NCBI RefSeq assembly: GCF_048087625.1
Contig: NZ_CP159805.1
Coordinates: 1,302,001 to 1,366,000, forward strand
Source of the DNA: Pseudothioglobus sp905182815
GTDB lineage: Bacteria > Pseudomonadota > Gammaproteobacteria > PS1 > Pseudothioglobaceae
Reading direction: 5' to 3'
DNA length: 64,000 nucleotides
The translations under genes and the position numbers were made by a program. Shown here in pieces: positions 1 to 9,800 of this stretch. Each line of letters starts with the position of its first letter. The stretch's first letter is position 1. The notes beneath the pieces were generated by a model. That model worked only from the letters and a program-made list of their open reading frames with translations, did not search any database and was not told the origin of the DNA.

Positions 1-1
1 A

Positions 2-121
2 AGTGATGCCAATCCGATGATAGAAATTCCTTTAAAAAAAATGTCTAACAAAATTAAACTTAATATTATTGAGGTTAGTCAAATAGATTGTGATATTAAA
101 ATTAGAGCCACTATTAAATGA
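2..121 (+). CDS. C-terminal end of an unidentified protein (partial)
   Basis: An open frame enters from the left edge and ends at TGA 119-121, overlapping the coaBC start by 4 bp (ATGA). The 39 visible residues end in ...KIRATIK and match no family I recognise. The overlap suggests translational coupling with coaBC in one operon. The N-terminal part lies outside the window, so no function can be assigned. Confidence 0.55.
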   Translation, partial: SDANPMIEIPLKKMSNKIKLNIIEVSQIDCDIKIRATIK

Positions 122-1311
122 ATAACTTGACAAATAAAAGAATTCTATTAGGAGTTAGTGGATCTATTGCTGCCTATAAATCACCTGACATTGTTAGAAG
201 GTTGCAAGATTTAGGTGCAGAAGTTAGAGTCATTATTACTAGTGGAGGGAGAAAGTTTGTTAGCGAACTATCACTTCAAACGGTTTCAAAAAATAAAGTT
301 CATGACAACCTCTGGGATAAAGAAGCAGAACTAGCAATGGGCCACATTGAACTCGCAAAATGGGCTGATGCAGTAATCATTGCTCCAGCATCAGCAAATA
401 CAATAGCCAGACTTTGTCATGGCAAGGCAGATGACCTTCTATCAACAGTAATTCTTGCAACGAATGCTTCTATACTAATTGCCCCGTCAATGAATCAACA
501 AATGTTTGCATCAAAAGCAATTAAAGAAAATCTCAAGATACTTAATAATAGAGGCGTGATAACAATAGATCCAGGATTTGGAGAGCAAGCTTGTGGAGAT
601 GTAGGTGAGGGAAGACTTGCAGAGCCAGAAGAAATTGCAAGACAAGTAGCAACTATATTTTCAAGTAGCGCTCTTAGTGGAAAAAAAGTTCTAATAACAA
701 TTGGGGGGACTATAGAAGCAATTGATCCAGTTAGGTATATATCAAATCATAGTAGTGGAAAAATGGGAATGGCGCTAGCAAATGCATGCATCCAAGCTGG
801 AGCAGAAACTACACTAATAGTTGGATCAATATCAGTTGAAGTGGAAAAAAGAGCTACAGTAACTTACATAGCAAGTGCTAATGAAATGTACGATGAAGTA
901 ATGAAAAAAATAAAAACTCAAGATTTATTTATTAGCTGCGCCGCAGTTGCAGATTTCAAACCAAAGCAAATAAGCCTAAATAAAATTAAAAAAGATAGCA
1001 ACTTATCCACAATTGAACTTATAAAAAATAAGGATATTTTAGAAAGTGTTTGTAAGCTTAGAAATAAACCTATCTGCATTGGATTTGCAGCTGAAACTGA
1101 AAATTTTCTTGCCAATGCAAAAGCTAAATTAAAGAACAAGAGGTGTGATGCAATTATTTTAAATGATATTTCAAGTAGTGAAATTGGGCTAAACTCAGAT
1201 GAGAATGAAGTTCACTTTATATTGCAAGAAAAAACTGAGAAAATAGATAGAAGTAATAAGCAAATTATTGCAGAAAAGATAATAAAAAAAGTTACAAAAT
1301 ATTTTTTCTAA
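118..1311 (+). CDS. coaBC: Bifunctional phosphopantothenoylcysteine decarboxylase / phosphopantothenate-cysteine ligase
   Basis: Catalyses two consecutive steps of coenzyme A synthesis in the cytoplasm: CTP-dependent joining of cysteine to 4'-phosphopantothenate (CoaB), then FMN-dependent decarboxylation (CoaC). The N-terminal CoaC half shows the flavoprotein start GVSGSIAAYK (about residues 12-21), active-site His76 in MGHIELAKWAD, the PSMNQQM substrate-binding motif (Asn125) and the ACGDVGEGR loop with Cys159. The C-terminal CoaB half has GGTIEAIDPVRYISNHSSG and the AAVADFKP segment with the following KK pair. At 397 residues it has the usual family length. The start overlaps the upstream stop by 4 bp. 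It faces dnaE convergently across a 442-bp gap. No radC or dut homologue is seen beside it, unlike in enterobacteria. Confidence 0.96.
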   Translation: MNNLTNKRILLGVSGSIAAYKSPDIVRRLQDLGAEVRVIITSGGRKFVSELSLQTVSKNKVHDNLWDKEAELAMGHIELAKWADAVIIAPASANTIARLCHGKADDLLSTVILATNASILIAPSMNQQMFASKAIKENLKILNNRGVITIDPGFGEQACGDVGEGRLAEPEEIARQVATIFSSSALSGKKVLITIGGTIEAIDPVRYISNHSSGKMGMALANACIQAGAETTLIVGSISVEVEKRATVTYIASANEMYDEVMKKIKTQDLFISCAAVADFKPKQISLNKIKKDSNLSTIELIKNKDILESVCKLRNKPICIGFAAETENFLANAKAKLKNKRCDAIILNDISSSEIGLNSDENEVHFILQEKTEKIDRSNKQIIAEKIIKKVTKYFF

Positions 1312-1753
1312 ACGCTGTAAATGCTTATAAATCAAGGGTTAATCGACTTACCCACAATGCTGTGGATAACTCTGTTGATATCTCAAAATTCAGACTTAAA
1401 TTAAGCGTTAGACTAACAATTTCTATGGTTTTGGTTAATAAATAATCATATCAATTTTTTTGTTATAAATCAATGACTTATATTTTTATAAATTTACGAA
1501 TTTATTTCTACTTCTGAAGGCAAACTACTAAATTATCAATTCGCGGATAACTTTTTTAGTTTTGCCCTTATAGACTGGGGTTTAAAGGCTAAATTGGTGA
1601 AATTAAATCCCTATTAATGCTCAATAATAAAAGGTTAATTTTTGGGTTAAACTAAATTAAATAATGCTTATAAAACTTCCAATAAATTTAACGTAGTTAA
1701 AGGCCTTAATATAGCTCTTTAAGCCACTAATTGAAGGTAATTTTGTGTTTTAT
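1312..1753. other. Intergenic region with DnaA-box pair and IHF-like site
   Basis: This is the longest non-coding stretch (442 bp), between the converging 3' ends of coaBC and dnaE. It contains a perfect DnaA box (TTATCCACA on the minus strand, 1361-1369) opposed by a one-mismatch box (TTACCCACA, 1348-1356) with a 4-bp spacer. A sequence matching the IHF consensus WATCAANNNNTTR lies at 1468-1480, in an A+T-rich stretch at about 1430-1520. A degenerate third box (TTATCCGCG, minus strand) lies near 1543. No ORF or clear terminator was seen. Function is unknown: it could be a DnaA-titration or DnaA-reactivation type site. An origin is unlikely from gene orientation. Confidence 0.4.
1348..1369. 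promoter_or_regulatory. Inverted pair of DnaA boxes
   Basis: The two 9-mers TTACCCACA (plus strand) and TTATCCACA (minus strand) face each other across ATGC, giving a 22-bp near-palindrome. With its flanks, the minus-strand box reads GAGTTATCCACAG, the sequence context I recall for box R4 of E. coli oriC. DnaA binding is inferred from the consensus only. Confidence 0.5.
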
Positions 1754-4700
1754 TTAATATTGAATTTGATATTTTTGATGACCAAATTTTTTCTCAATTA
1801 AATCTAAAAAGTCTCGATTTAATGAAATATCAAATTCTTTAGGAAGAGGGATTCTTCCAGATGAATTAGTCGACTGATACTCAATAATTACTGGACACTT
1901 TCCTGGATATTCTTTCAATAATGCACACAGCTCTAGGTACTCATTTTTGTTCTCTTTTGTTAGTTTAATTTTGAGATATTTAGCATATTTTATTTGAACT
2001 CTATTCACTGGATCTATCCGATCCACAACTATCTGCCATTGTTCTCTAAAATCTTTATTTACCTTACCTGAAACTACTACCACTTCATCTAATAATATAT
2101 GTTCACTATTTCCAGCAAGTTTTTGTGAGAAGACCGCTGCATTTATTCTTCTCTCTCCATCTTCAAGTGTCAGGCTAGCCATTTGGCCTCGTCGTGTATT
2201 TCTGTAGACAATGTCAGAAATTAGTGAAAGAACCCTCACTTCACGATTATTTCTGAATACTAAATCTTTCGGGAGCGTACAAACTATTGATTTCAAATCT
2301 GATTTATACCAATCCGTAGGGTGGCGTTCTAAATAGTATCCCATTACATTTTTTTCAAATTTCATCACATTTTTAAAAGAAAGAAACTCTCCTTTTATGT
2401 AATTTTTTTCATACTCAGTATGGCTATCCACTTCTGTAAAAAGGCTATTTTGTCCTTTTGATGAATCACTTTGTCTCTGTTCTGCTTGCCTCACTGCTCT
2501 TGGATACGTCGCAATTAATGTTGCCCTTTTAATATCAAATAAATCAAATGCTCCACTGTATATAAGAGCTTCAATAGCTCTACGATTTAAGAATTTTTTT
2601 TCTATTCGAAAACATAAATCAAAAATATCAGAGTATTCTCCATTTTTTTCTCTCTCTAAAACTATCTCCTTTACAAGAGCCTCGCCAACACCTTTAATAG
2701 CACCTAGTCCATATATAATTGTTTTATTATCAGTAATACTAAACTCATATTCAGATTGGTTAATATCAGGCGCTATAACTATAACTCCGTTTTTCTTAGA
2801 CTCTCCAACTGTAAACGCAACTCGATCAGTATCGTCCATAACACCTGACAAAACAGCCGCCATAAATGGAGCTGGATAATGTGCCTTTAGCCAAGCTGTT
2901 TGATATGAAATATAAGCGTAAGCAACTGAGTGAGATTTGTTAAACCCGTAACCTGAAAACTTATCAATAAGATCAAAAATTTCATTTGCCTTACTCTCAT
3001 TAATACTTTTTTCAGCTGCTCCCTTTACAAATACTTCACGCTGCTCTGCCATTTCTTCAACTTTTTTCTTACCCATTGCGCGACGTAAAATATCTGCGCC
3101 ACCTAATGAGTAACCAGCCATAACTTGAGCAGATTTCATTACTTGCTCTTGGTATAAAAATACCCCATTTGTTGGCTTTAAAATTTCCTCTAACATCTCA
3201 TGTGGATATCTTACTTTTGCACCATGTTTTACCTGGATATAATCATCTACCATACCTGCATCCAGTGGGCCTGGTCTATAAAGTGCCAGCATAGCAACAA
3301 TATCTTCAAAAGAGTCAGGTTTAAGCTTTTTTAAATAGCCACGCATACCATCTGATTCAAGCTGAAAGACCCCAGTAGTATCGCAATCTTGAAGTAACTT
3401 AAATACTTTTGGGTCGTCAAGCTTAAGCTTGTCAATATCAATCAAACCTTCACTTAAGCCTTTTTTGGCTATGATTTTTACCGCTTTATCTATTACTGTT
3501 AGGTTTGATAATCCCAAAAAGTCAAATTTAACAAGTCCTACAGCCTCAACATCATCTTTATCAAACTGTGAAACAACAACATCTGATTCATCAGATCCTT
3601 TATAAATTGGGCAGAAATCACTAATTTTACTTGGTGCAATAACCACTCCACCAGCATGGGTGCCGACATTTCTAATAAGCCCCTCTAGATCCTGAGATAA
3701 ATCAATCAGCGTTGAAACACTTTCTTCAGAATCATATCTTGCTTTCAATTCATTAGAGTCTTCTAAAGCCTTACCTAATGTCATTTTTAATTCATTTGGT
3801 ATCATTTTAGAGATCTGGTCACTAAAACCATAAGGATGCCCTAAAACCCTCCCTACGTCTCTTACCACACCCTTAGCCGCCATTGTTCCATAAGTAATGA
3901 TCTGTGACACTTTCTCTGAGCCATACTTGTTAGAAACATAGGCAATAACTTCATCACGACGATCTGTACAAAAATCAATATCAAAATCTGGCATAGAGAT
4001 TCGCTCTGGATTCAAAAAACGCTCAAATAAAAGATCATGCTGAATAGGATCAACATTTGTAATAGAAAGTGCCCAGGCGACAAGAGAACCAGCACCTGAA
4101 CCTCTACCTGGGCCAACTGGAATTCCATTTTCTTTTGCCCACCTTATGAAATCGGAGACAATTAAAAAATAGCCTGGAAAATCCATTTCAAGAATTACTG
4201 ATAATTCAAAATTAAGCCTGTCAAAATAACTCTTTTGATTTACATTAAGGTCTTTAAGTCTAACTTGGAGGCCTTTATTTGATTCTTCACGAAAAAATTC
4301 AGCTATAGACTTTCCTTTTGGTGTTGGAAAAGCTGGAAGGTAATTCTTTTCGAATAATTTAAAGTGTAAGTTGCATCTTTTGGCTACTTCAGAAGCATTT
4401 TCTATTAACTGAGGATAGTCTTTAAATAATTCAGACATTTCATCAGGAGTCTTTAGATATTGACTATCACTAAAAAATTTTAAACGCCTGGAATCATCAA
4501 GCAGCCCTCCCTCAGCTATGCAGATTCTAGCTTCGTGGGCATCAAAATCAGTTTTACTAATAAACTGCACATCATTAGTAGCAACCACTGGAATATCTAA
4601 CTTCAATCCTAATTCAATCGTAAGATTAAGAAGATTTTCATCTGAATGTCTATCTGTTCTTTGTGCCGATATATAATATCGGTCATTAAAAATAGCTTGC

Positions 4701-5155
4701 CAGTATTTAGCTTTAGAATGAGCAAGTTCCAACTCATTTGTCAAAAGAAATTGAGATATGTCCGAGCTGATTGGAGTTGCAATCATAAGCAAGCCCTCTT
4801 GGTGAGAAATTAATTGTTCTTCTGTAACACTAACAATTGAAATTCCTTGCTCATTTAAGTAAGCCTTTGAAATAAGCTCTGAAAGATTTAAATAGCCCTC
4901 ATGGTTTTGACAAAGTAAGAGAACATCATAATGACCTAAATCAAAATCTATAGATACATTTGCACCAATAATAGGCTTTATACCAGCACTAGTTGCTTTT
5001 TGATAAAATTTAATCGCAGAAAAAAGACTCATACCATCAGTCAGAGCGATGCTATTCATTCCTGCCTCTTTAACACTTTCTATAAGTTTTGAAACGCGAA
5101 CTAAGCTATTCTTTACAGAATACTCACTTTGACATTGAAGATGAACAAAATCCAC
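1754..5155 (-). CDS. dnaE: DNA polymerase III alpha subunit
   Basis: Replicative polymerase catalytic subunit. At 1133 residues it is close to the gammaproteobacterial DnaE (about 1160). An N-terminal PHP domain (residues 1-270, from FVHLQCQSEYS) has degenerate metal motifs (LTDGMS where active PHP domains have LTDHG), as usual for this group, where proofreading is done by DnaQ. The palm carries GPGRGSGAG (348-356) and the catalytic PDFDIDF motif (389-395). A beta-clamp binding motif, QNSLF, lies before the C-terminal OB domain (RVLSLISDIVYRN...). The start is GTG, preceded by AAAGAG, and no in-frame ATG fits the alignment better. It lies downstream of trpE on the same strand, separated by 128 bp that hold a perfect inverted repeat, and is probably transcribed separately. 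Confidence 0.97.
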   Translation of the reverse strand: MDFVHLQCQSEYSVKNSLVRVSKLIESVKEAGMNSIALTDGMSLFSAIKFYQKATSAGIKPIIGANVSIDFDLGHYDVLLLCQNHEGYLNLSELISKAYLNEQGISIVSVTEEQLISHQEGLLMIATPISSDISQFLLTNELELAHSKAKYWQAIFNDRYYISAQRTDRHSDENLLNLTIELGLKLDIPVVATNDVQFISKTDFDAHEARICIAEGGLLDDSRRLKFFSDSQYLKTPDEMSELFKDYPQLIENASEVAKRCNLHFKLFEKNYLPAFPTPKGKSIAEFFREESNKGLQVRLKDLNVNQKSYFDRLNFELSVILEMDFPGYFLIVSDFIRWAKENGIPVGPGRGSGAGSLVAWALSITNVDPIQHDLLFERFLNPERISMPDFDIDFCTDRRDEVIAYVSNKYGSEKVSQIITYGTMAAKGVVRDVGRVLGHPYGFSDQISKMIPNELKMTLGKALEDSNELKARYDSEESVSTLIDLSQDLEGLIRNVGTHAGGVVIAPSKISDFCPIYKGSDESDVVVSQFDKDDVEAVGLVKFDFLGLSNLTVIDKAVKIIAKKGLSEGLIDIDKLKLDDPKVFKLLQDCDTTGVFQLESDGMRGYLKKLKPDSFEDIVAMLALYRPGPLDAGMVDDYIQVKHGAKVRYPHEMLEEILKPTNGVFLYQEQVMKSAQVMAGYSLGGADILRRAMGKKKVEEMAEQREVFVKGAAEKSINESKANEIFDLIDKFSGYGFNKSHSVAYAYISYQTAWLKAHYPAPFMAAVLSGVMDDTDRVAFTVGESKKNGVIVIAPDINQSEYEFSITDNKTIIYGLGAIKGVGEALVKEIVLEREKNGEYSDIFDLCFRIEKKFLNRRAIEALIYSGAFDLFDIKRATLIATYPRAVRQAEQRQSDSSKGQNSLFTEVDSHTEYEKNYIKGEFLSFKNVMKFEKNVMGYYLERHPTDWYKSDLKSIVCTLPKDLVFRNNREVRVLSLISDIVYRNTRRGQMASLTLEDGERRINAAVFSQKLAGNSEHILLDEVVVVSGKVNKDFREQWQIVVDRIDPVNRVQIKYAKYLKIKLTKENKNEYLELCALLKEYPGKCPVIIEYQSTNSSGRIPLPKEFDISLNRDFLDLIEKKFGHQKYQIQY

Positions 5156-5208
5156 AGAACTCTTTGATCCGAAAAAAAATATGAAATTTACTGATCTATT
5201 TTACAAAC

Positions 5209-5254
5209 AATTTCAATACTAACTTTTAGCTTTTTAAAAATTAGTATTGAAATT
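5209..5254. repeat. Perfect 14-bp inverted repeat between trpE and dnaE
   Basis: AATTTCAATACTAA at 5209-5222 is exactly complementary to TTAGTATTGAAATT at 5241-5254, with an 18-nt loop. It lies downstream of the trpE stop (5284) and upstream of the dnaE start (5155), both on the minus strand. It could form an AT-rich hairpin at the end of the trpE mRNA. No T-run follows on the minus strand, so it is not a standard intrinsic terminator. A protein-binding dyad is the alternative. Confidence 0.6.
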
Positions 5255-5283
5255 TAATTATAAAAAATAAACTAATTTAAAGG

Positions 5284-6738
5284 TTAGATATTTTGAGCGG
5301 CCTTAATTAGAGCTTGTGCTTTATCCATAGTTTCTTGCCACTCCATTTCAGGTAAAGAATCATAAACAATTCCTGCTCCAGCTTGTATATATAATCTCTG
5401 ATTTTTAATAACAGCAGTCCGAATAGCAATTGCTAGGTCCATTCCACCATGCCAGGATAAATTGCCAATAGCGCCAGAATAAATATTACGCTTTAAATCT
5501 TCAACTTCATCAATAATCTCCATTGCTCTTACTTTTGGTGCACCGCTTAATGTACCTGCTGGAAAAGTAGCCTTCAATACATCAATAGAACTCATATTTT
5601 CTTTTAACTCACACTCCACATTTGAAACAATATGCATAACGTGTGAATAGCGCTCTATAAACATTTTATCTGTAAGAGTAACGCTTCCTGTTTTAGCAAT
5701 TCTGCCTAAATCATTCCTGCCAAGATCAATTAGCATTAAATGCTCGGCAATTTCTTTTTCATCTGACAAGAGATCTTTCTCTAGATCAAGGTCCTCTTGC
5801 TCTGTTTTTCCTCTTGACCGAGTTCCTGCTATAGGCCTTATAGTTGCAATATTATTGTTATCGACTCGAGTTAATATTTCAGGAGATGAGCCGACTATTG
5901 CAAAGTCATTTAAATTGAGAAAATACATATATGGAGAAGGATTAAGTATTCTTAATTGTCGATATAATTCAACTGGATTTGATTTAAAAGAACAGCTTAA
6001 TCGCTGAGAAGGTACAACTTGCATTACATCACCAGCTTTAATGTATTTTTGAACTTTTTCAACTGCACTTATGTAATTTTCCCTTCCAAAACTTGACACA
6101 AAATCTTCTGACTTTATATTTTCAGAAGGAATAGATGACTGTTCAAATGATTTCTTAATATTTGCTTCAATTAAGCTAAGTCTTGTAAGCCCATCTTCAA
6201 ATTTTTCTTCATTAGGATTGACATGAGTAATTATGTGCACCTTACTACTTAAATTATCAACTACAAGAAGATCATTTGAGACCATTAATAAAATATCTGG
6301 AACATTTAGTTCGTCAGTTTTATCAATATGCGCCAGCTTTGGCTCTATGTAACGAACTATTTCATACCCAAAGTAACCAACTAAACCACCATTAAAATCT
6401 GGAAGGCTGGATAACTGTGGTACTTTAAATTGATTTTGGTATTCTTCAATCCACGCAAGCGGATCCTCTACTGAGAACTCTTCAGCTAACTTTCCATTTT
6501 TTTCAACTTGAACCTGATAATTATTTACTTTAATTACTGTTTCAGCAGCCAACCCAATAAAAGAATATCGCCCCCACTTTTCCCCACCTTGAACAGATTC
6601 TAAAAAATAGCTATAGGGATTATTGGCAAGCTTAAGATATAAAGCTAAAGGCGTTAATGTATCAACAACAATTTCCCTAGAAAGAGGGATATGATTAAAG
6701 CCTTCTTTAATAAGACGATTGAAATGTGACTTTTGCAT
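5284..6738 (-). CDS. trpE: Anthranilate synthase component I
   Basis: Converts chorismate and the ammonia supplied by TrpG into anthranilate, the first committed step of tryptophan synthesis. The N-terminal domain carries FLESVQGGEKWGRYSFIG, a region that includes the tryptophan-binding LLES-type element. The C-terminal chorismate-binding domain is complete: VPSQRLS, IVGSSPEIL, IRPIAGTRSRG, LIDLGRNDLGRI, FPAGTLSGAPK and IQAGAGIVYDS. At 484 residues it has the typical single-subunit TrpE length, not the fused TrpEG form. No trpG, trpD or trpC is in the window, so the trp genes are split. No Trp-codon-rich leader peptide was found in the 95 bp upstream, so classical attenuation is not supported here. 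Confidence 0.96.
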   Translation of the reverse strand: MQKSHFNRLIKEGFNHIPLSREIVVDTLTPLALYLKLANNPYSYFLESVQGGEKWGRYSFIGLAAETVIKVNNYQVQVEKNGKLAEEFSVEDPLAWIEEYQNQFKVPQLSSLPDFNGGLVGYFGYEIVRYIEPKLAHIDKTDELNVPDILLMVSNDLLVVDNLSSKVHIITHVNPNEEKFEDGLTRLSLIEANIKKSFEQSSIPSENIKSEDFVSSFGRENYISAVEKVQKYIKAGDVMQVVPSQRLSCSFKSNPVELYRQLRILNPSPYMYFLNLNDFAIVGSSPEILTRVDNNNIATIRPIAGTRSRGKTEQEDLDLEKDLLSDEKEIAEHLMLIDLGRNDLGRIAKTGSVTLTDKMFIERYSHVMHIVSNVECELKENMSSIDVLKATFPAGTLSGAPKVRAMEIIDEVEDLKRNIYSGAIGNLSWHGGMDLAIAIRTAVIKNQRLYIQAGAGIVYDSLPEMEWQETMDKAQALIKAAQNI

Positions 6739-6833
6739 GGGTATATTTTATCATTACCCAGATTGTTAATCCTTAAGATTATTTATCCTTCAGGTGATTT
6801 CTAAAATCATGAGATTTAGCACTAACTTTATAA

Positions 6834-6880
6834 ATAAAAAAGGCATTCCATTTTAGTAAACTAAATTGAAATGCCTTTAT
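6834..6880 (-). terminator. Rho-independent terminator after rpoC
   Basis: On the minus strand, downstream of the rpoC stop, the sequence forms a long imperfect hairpin (AAAGGCATTtC...Gg-AATGCCTTT, with inner arms around ATTTAGT/ACTAAA) followed by TTTTTTA. It closes the rplK-to-rpoC transcription block and separates it from trpE. Confidence 0.85.
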
Positions 6881-6896
6881 TTTAAACTAAGCCTTA

Positions 6897-9800
6897 TTAT
6901 TCTTCAGCTTCAACTTCACTCAACTGAGTAGATAGCTCTTGCTCAGCTTCATTGGTTTGCATAAAAGAAGCATCTATGCGTTTCCTTCTCTTTTCCTGAT
7001 GGTGCTTAAAGCCTGTTCCTGCAGGAATAAGTCGGCCTACAATTACATTTTCTTTAAGCCCTCTAAGATCATCTACTCTTCCTGTTATTGAAGCTTCAGT
7101 AAGAACCCTTGTAGTCTCTTGGAAAGAAGCAGCAGAAATAAACGACTCTGTAGACAATGACGCTTTTGTAATACCCATTAATAGTCTTTGGAATACAATC
7201 TCATCTTTCTTTTGAGCCTTTAACTGTTTATTTTTCTCTACAACATGAACAAATTCAGCAGTTTCACCATTCACATAATGAGAGTCTCCATTATCAATAA
7301 TTTCAACTTTTCTAAGCATTTGCTTAACAACTACTTCAATATGCTTGTCAGAAATCTTAACTCCCTGAAGCCTATAAACATTTTGAACCTCTCTAACCAT
7401 ATAGTTAGCCAAAGCTTCAACACCTAACAAGCGAAGAATATCATGAGGATTATAAGGTCCATCTGATATCACATCACCTTTTTCAACAGTTTCGCCATCA
7501 AACACATTTATTGACCTCCAATGATGAATCATCATTTCAGTTACCTCACCTTCAGGACCCGTAATAAGCATACGAACCTTTGATTTTGTAGGACTTCCAA
7601 AACTGATAACACCCAAAGTTTCAGCTAAAATAGCATGATCTTTAGCTTTACGAGCTTCAAATAAATCAGCAACTCGCGGTAACCCGCCAGTAATATCACT
7701 TGTCTTTGAAACAGCTTTAGGAATCTTAGCGAGTATTTCACCTGCTGTAATAAGCTGACCGTCCTCTAAATTTATTTTGACTCCTGATGGTAAATAATGC
7801 GTCGATAATATAGATTTTTTATCCTTTTTATCAACTAATTGAAGCATTGGCTTCATATCTTTTGCTGCCGAAGTTCTTTCTGCCTCTTCAATTATTTCAA
7901 AGAAGATTAAACCAGTCAATGGATCTGAATTTTTTACAACTGTTAATCCTTCAACAAAATCGATGAATGAAACTCTTCCAGAATTTTCAGCTATGATTGG
8001 ATGTGTATGTGGGTCCCAATCAGCAATCTTATCTTTAGCTTTAACTTTACCGCCATCTTTAAAGTGAACTATAGCACCGTAAGGCAACTTATAGCGCTCT
8101 TTTACTTGGCCTAATTCATTTCTAATTGAGGCTTCAGAAGATCTTGATACAACAACAAAATCACCATTAGCATTTTTAATAGACTTCATATTTTCAAAAT
8201 GAACAATGCCATCGGTATTAATATTAATACTATTAACAGCCGTAGATGAGCTTGCAGCTCCACCAATATGGAAAGTACGCATTGTTAGCTGAGTTCCTGG
8301 CTCACCAATTGATTGAGCAGCAATAACACCAACAGCTTCACCCACTCCAATCTTATGACCTCTTGCCATATCATTTCCATAACAAGATGCACAAACACCA
8401 TATGATAATTCACATGTAATTGCCGAACGTACTTTAATGAACTCAATACCCAGTTCATTAATCTTATCTGAATTATCCAGTGTAATTAAATGATCTTTTT
8501 CTAAAAATACGTCTTTTGTATTTGGCAGCAATATGTCATCAGAGACAACCCGACCGAGTACTGCAGTTCCTAGGGTTTGAACAACATTTCCCCCATCAAT
8601 AACGGATTTCATTACCAAACCATTTTTAGTTCCACAATCTTCTTCAGTTACCACTAAATCTTGGCCTACATCAACAAGTCTTCGAGTTAAATAGCCTGAG
8701 TTAGCCGTTTTTAGTGCCGTATCAGCTAAACCTTTTCTTGCTCCATGAGTCGAAATAAAGTACTGCATATTATTAAGACCTTCACGGAAATTACTTGTAA
8801 TTGGAGTCTCAATAATTGATCCATCTGGCTTTGCCATTAGACCACGCATTCCTGCTAACTGACGTATTTGTGCAGGAGAGCCTCGAGCACCTGAATCTGC
8901 CATCATATAGATTGAATTAAATGATGGTTTCTTTTCTATATTTCCTTCAGCATCGGTTATATCTTCATAACCTACTTTGTCCATCATTGCTTTAGCAACT
9001 TCTTCTGAGGTTCTTGACCAAATATCAATAACCTTGTTATAGCGCTCACCATTTGTAACAACACCAGAAGCAAATTGCTGCTGAACATCTTTTACTTGAG
9101 CAGAAGCCTTTTCAATCATATCAGCTTTTTCACTAGGAATAATCATGTCATTTGAACAAAATGATATACCAGATTTAGTTGAATATTCAAAACCCATATA
9201 CATCATCTGATCAGCAAAAATTACAGTCTCCTTAAGCTCCTGAGATCTGTAACAGACATGAATTAAATTAGAAACTACTTTTTTAGTTAATGCCTCATTA
9301 ATTAAATCAAATGACAAGCCTTTAGGTAGAATTCTAGAAAAAATAGCTCTACCGATTGTAGTATCAACTATACGAGTATTTGTAGATTTAAAACCAGACT
9401 CTGCTTTTTCATAATCATGCACTCTTAATTTAATTTTTGCATGCAGACTTACAAGTTTAGCATCATAGGCAGAATGAGCCTCATTGGTATTGGCAAAGAT
9501 CATTCCTTCACCCTGTTGATTAACCATTTCTCTAGTCATATAGTAAAGACCTAAGATTACATCTTGAGATGGAATAATAATTGGGTCGCCACTAGCCAAA
9601 TGAAGAATATTGTTTGATGCCAACATTAGAGTTCTTGCCTCTAACTGTGCTTCCTCAGAGAGAGGAACGTGCACAGCCATCTGATCACCATCAAAGTCTG
9701 CATTAAATGCAGTGCATACTAGAGGATGAAGTTGAATTGCCTTGCCTTCAATTAGAAGCGGCTCAAATGCTTGAATGCCAAGTCTATGAAGAGTAGGTGC

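Noticed and set aside
1312..1753. Chromosomal origin of replication (oriC)
   Set aside because: Only one perfect and one near DnaA box, and both flanking genes converge on it. An origin here would make a rightward fork meet rpoBC, the ribosomal genes and tuf head-on, which is very unusual.
1754..5155. Damaged PHP active site in dnaE as a sign of decay
   Set aside because: Gammaproteobacterial DnaE proteins normally have a degenerate PHP domain, and the polymerase motifs are intact.
6739..6833. Tryptophan attenuator upstream of trpE
   Set aside because: No leader peptide with consecutive Trp codons and no alternating hairpins were found.
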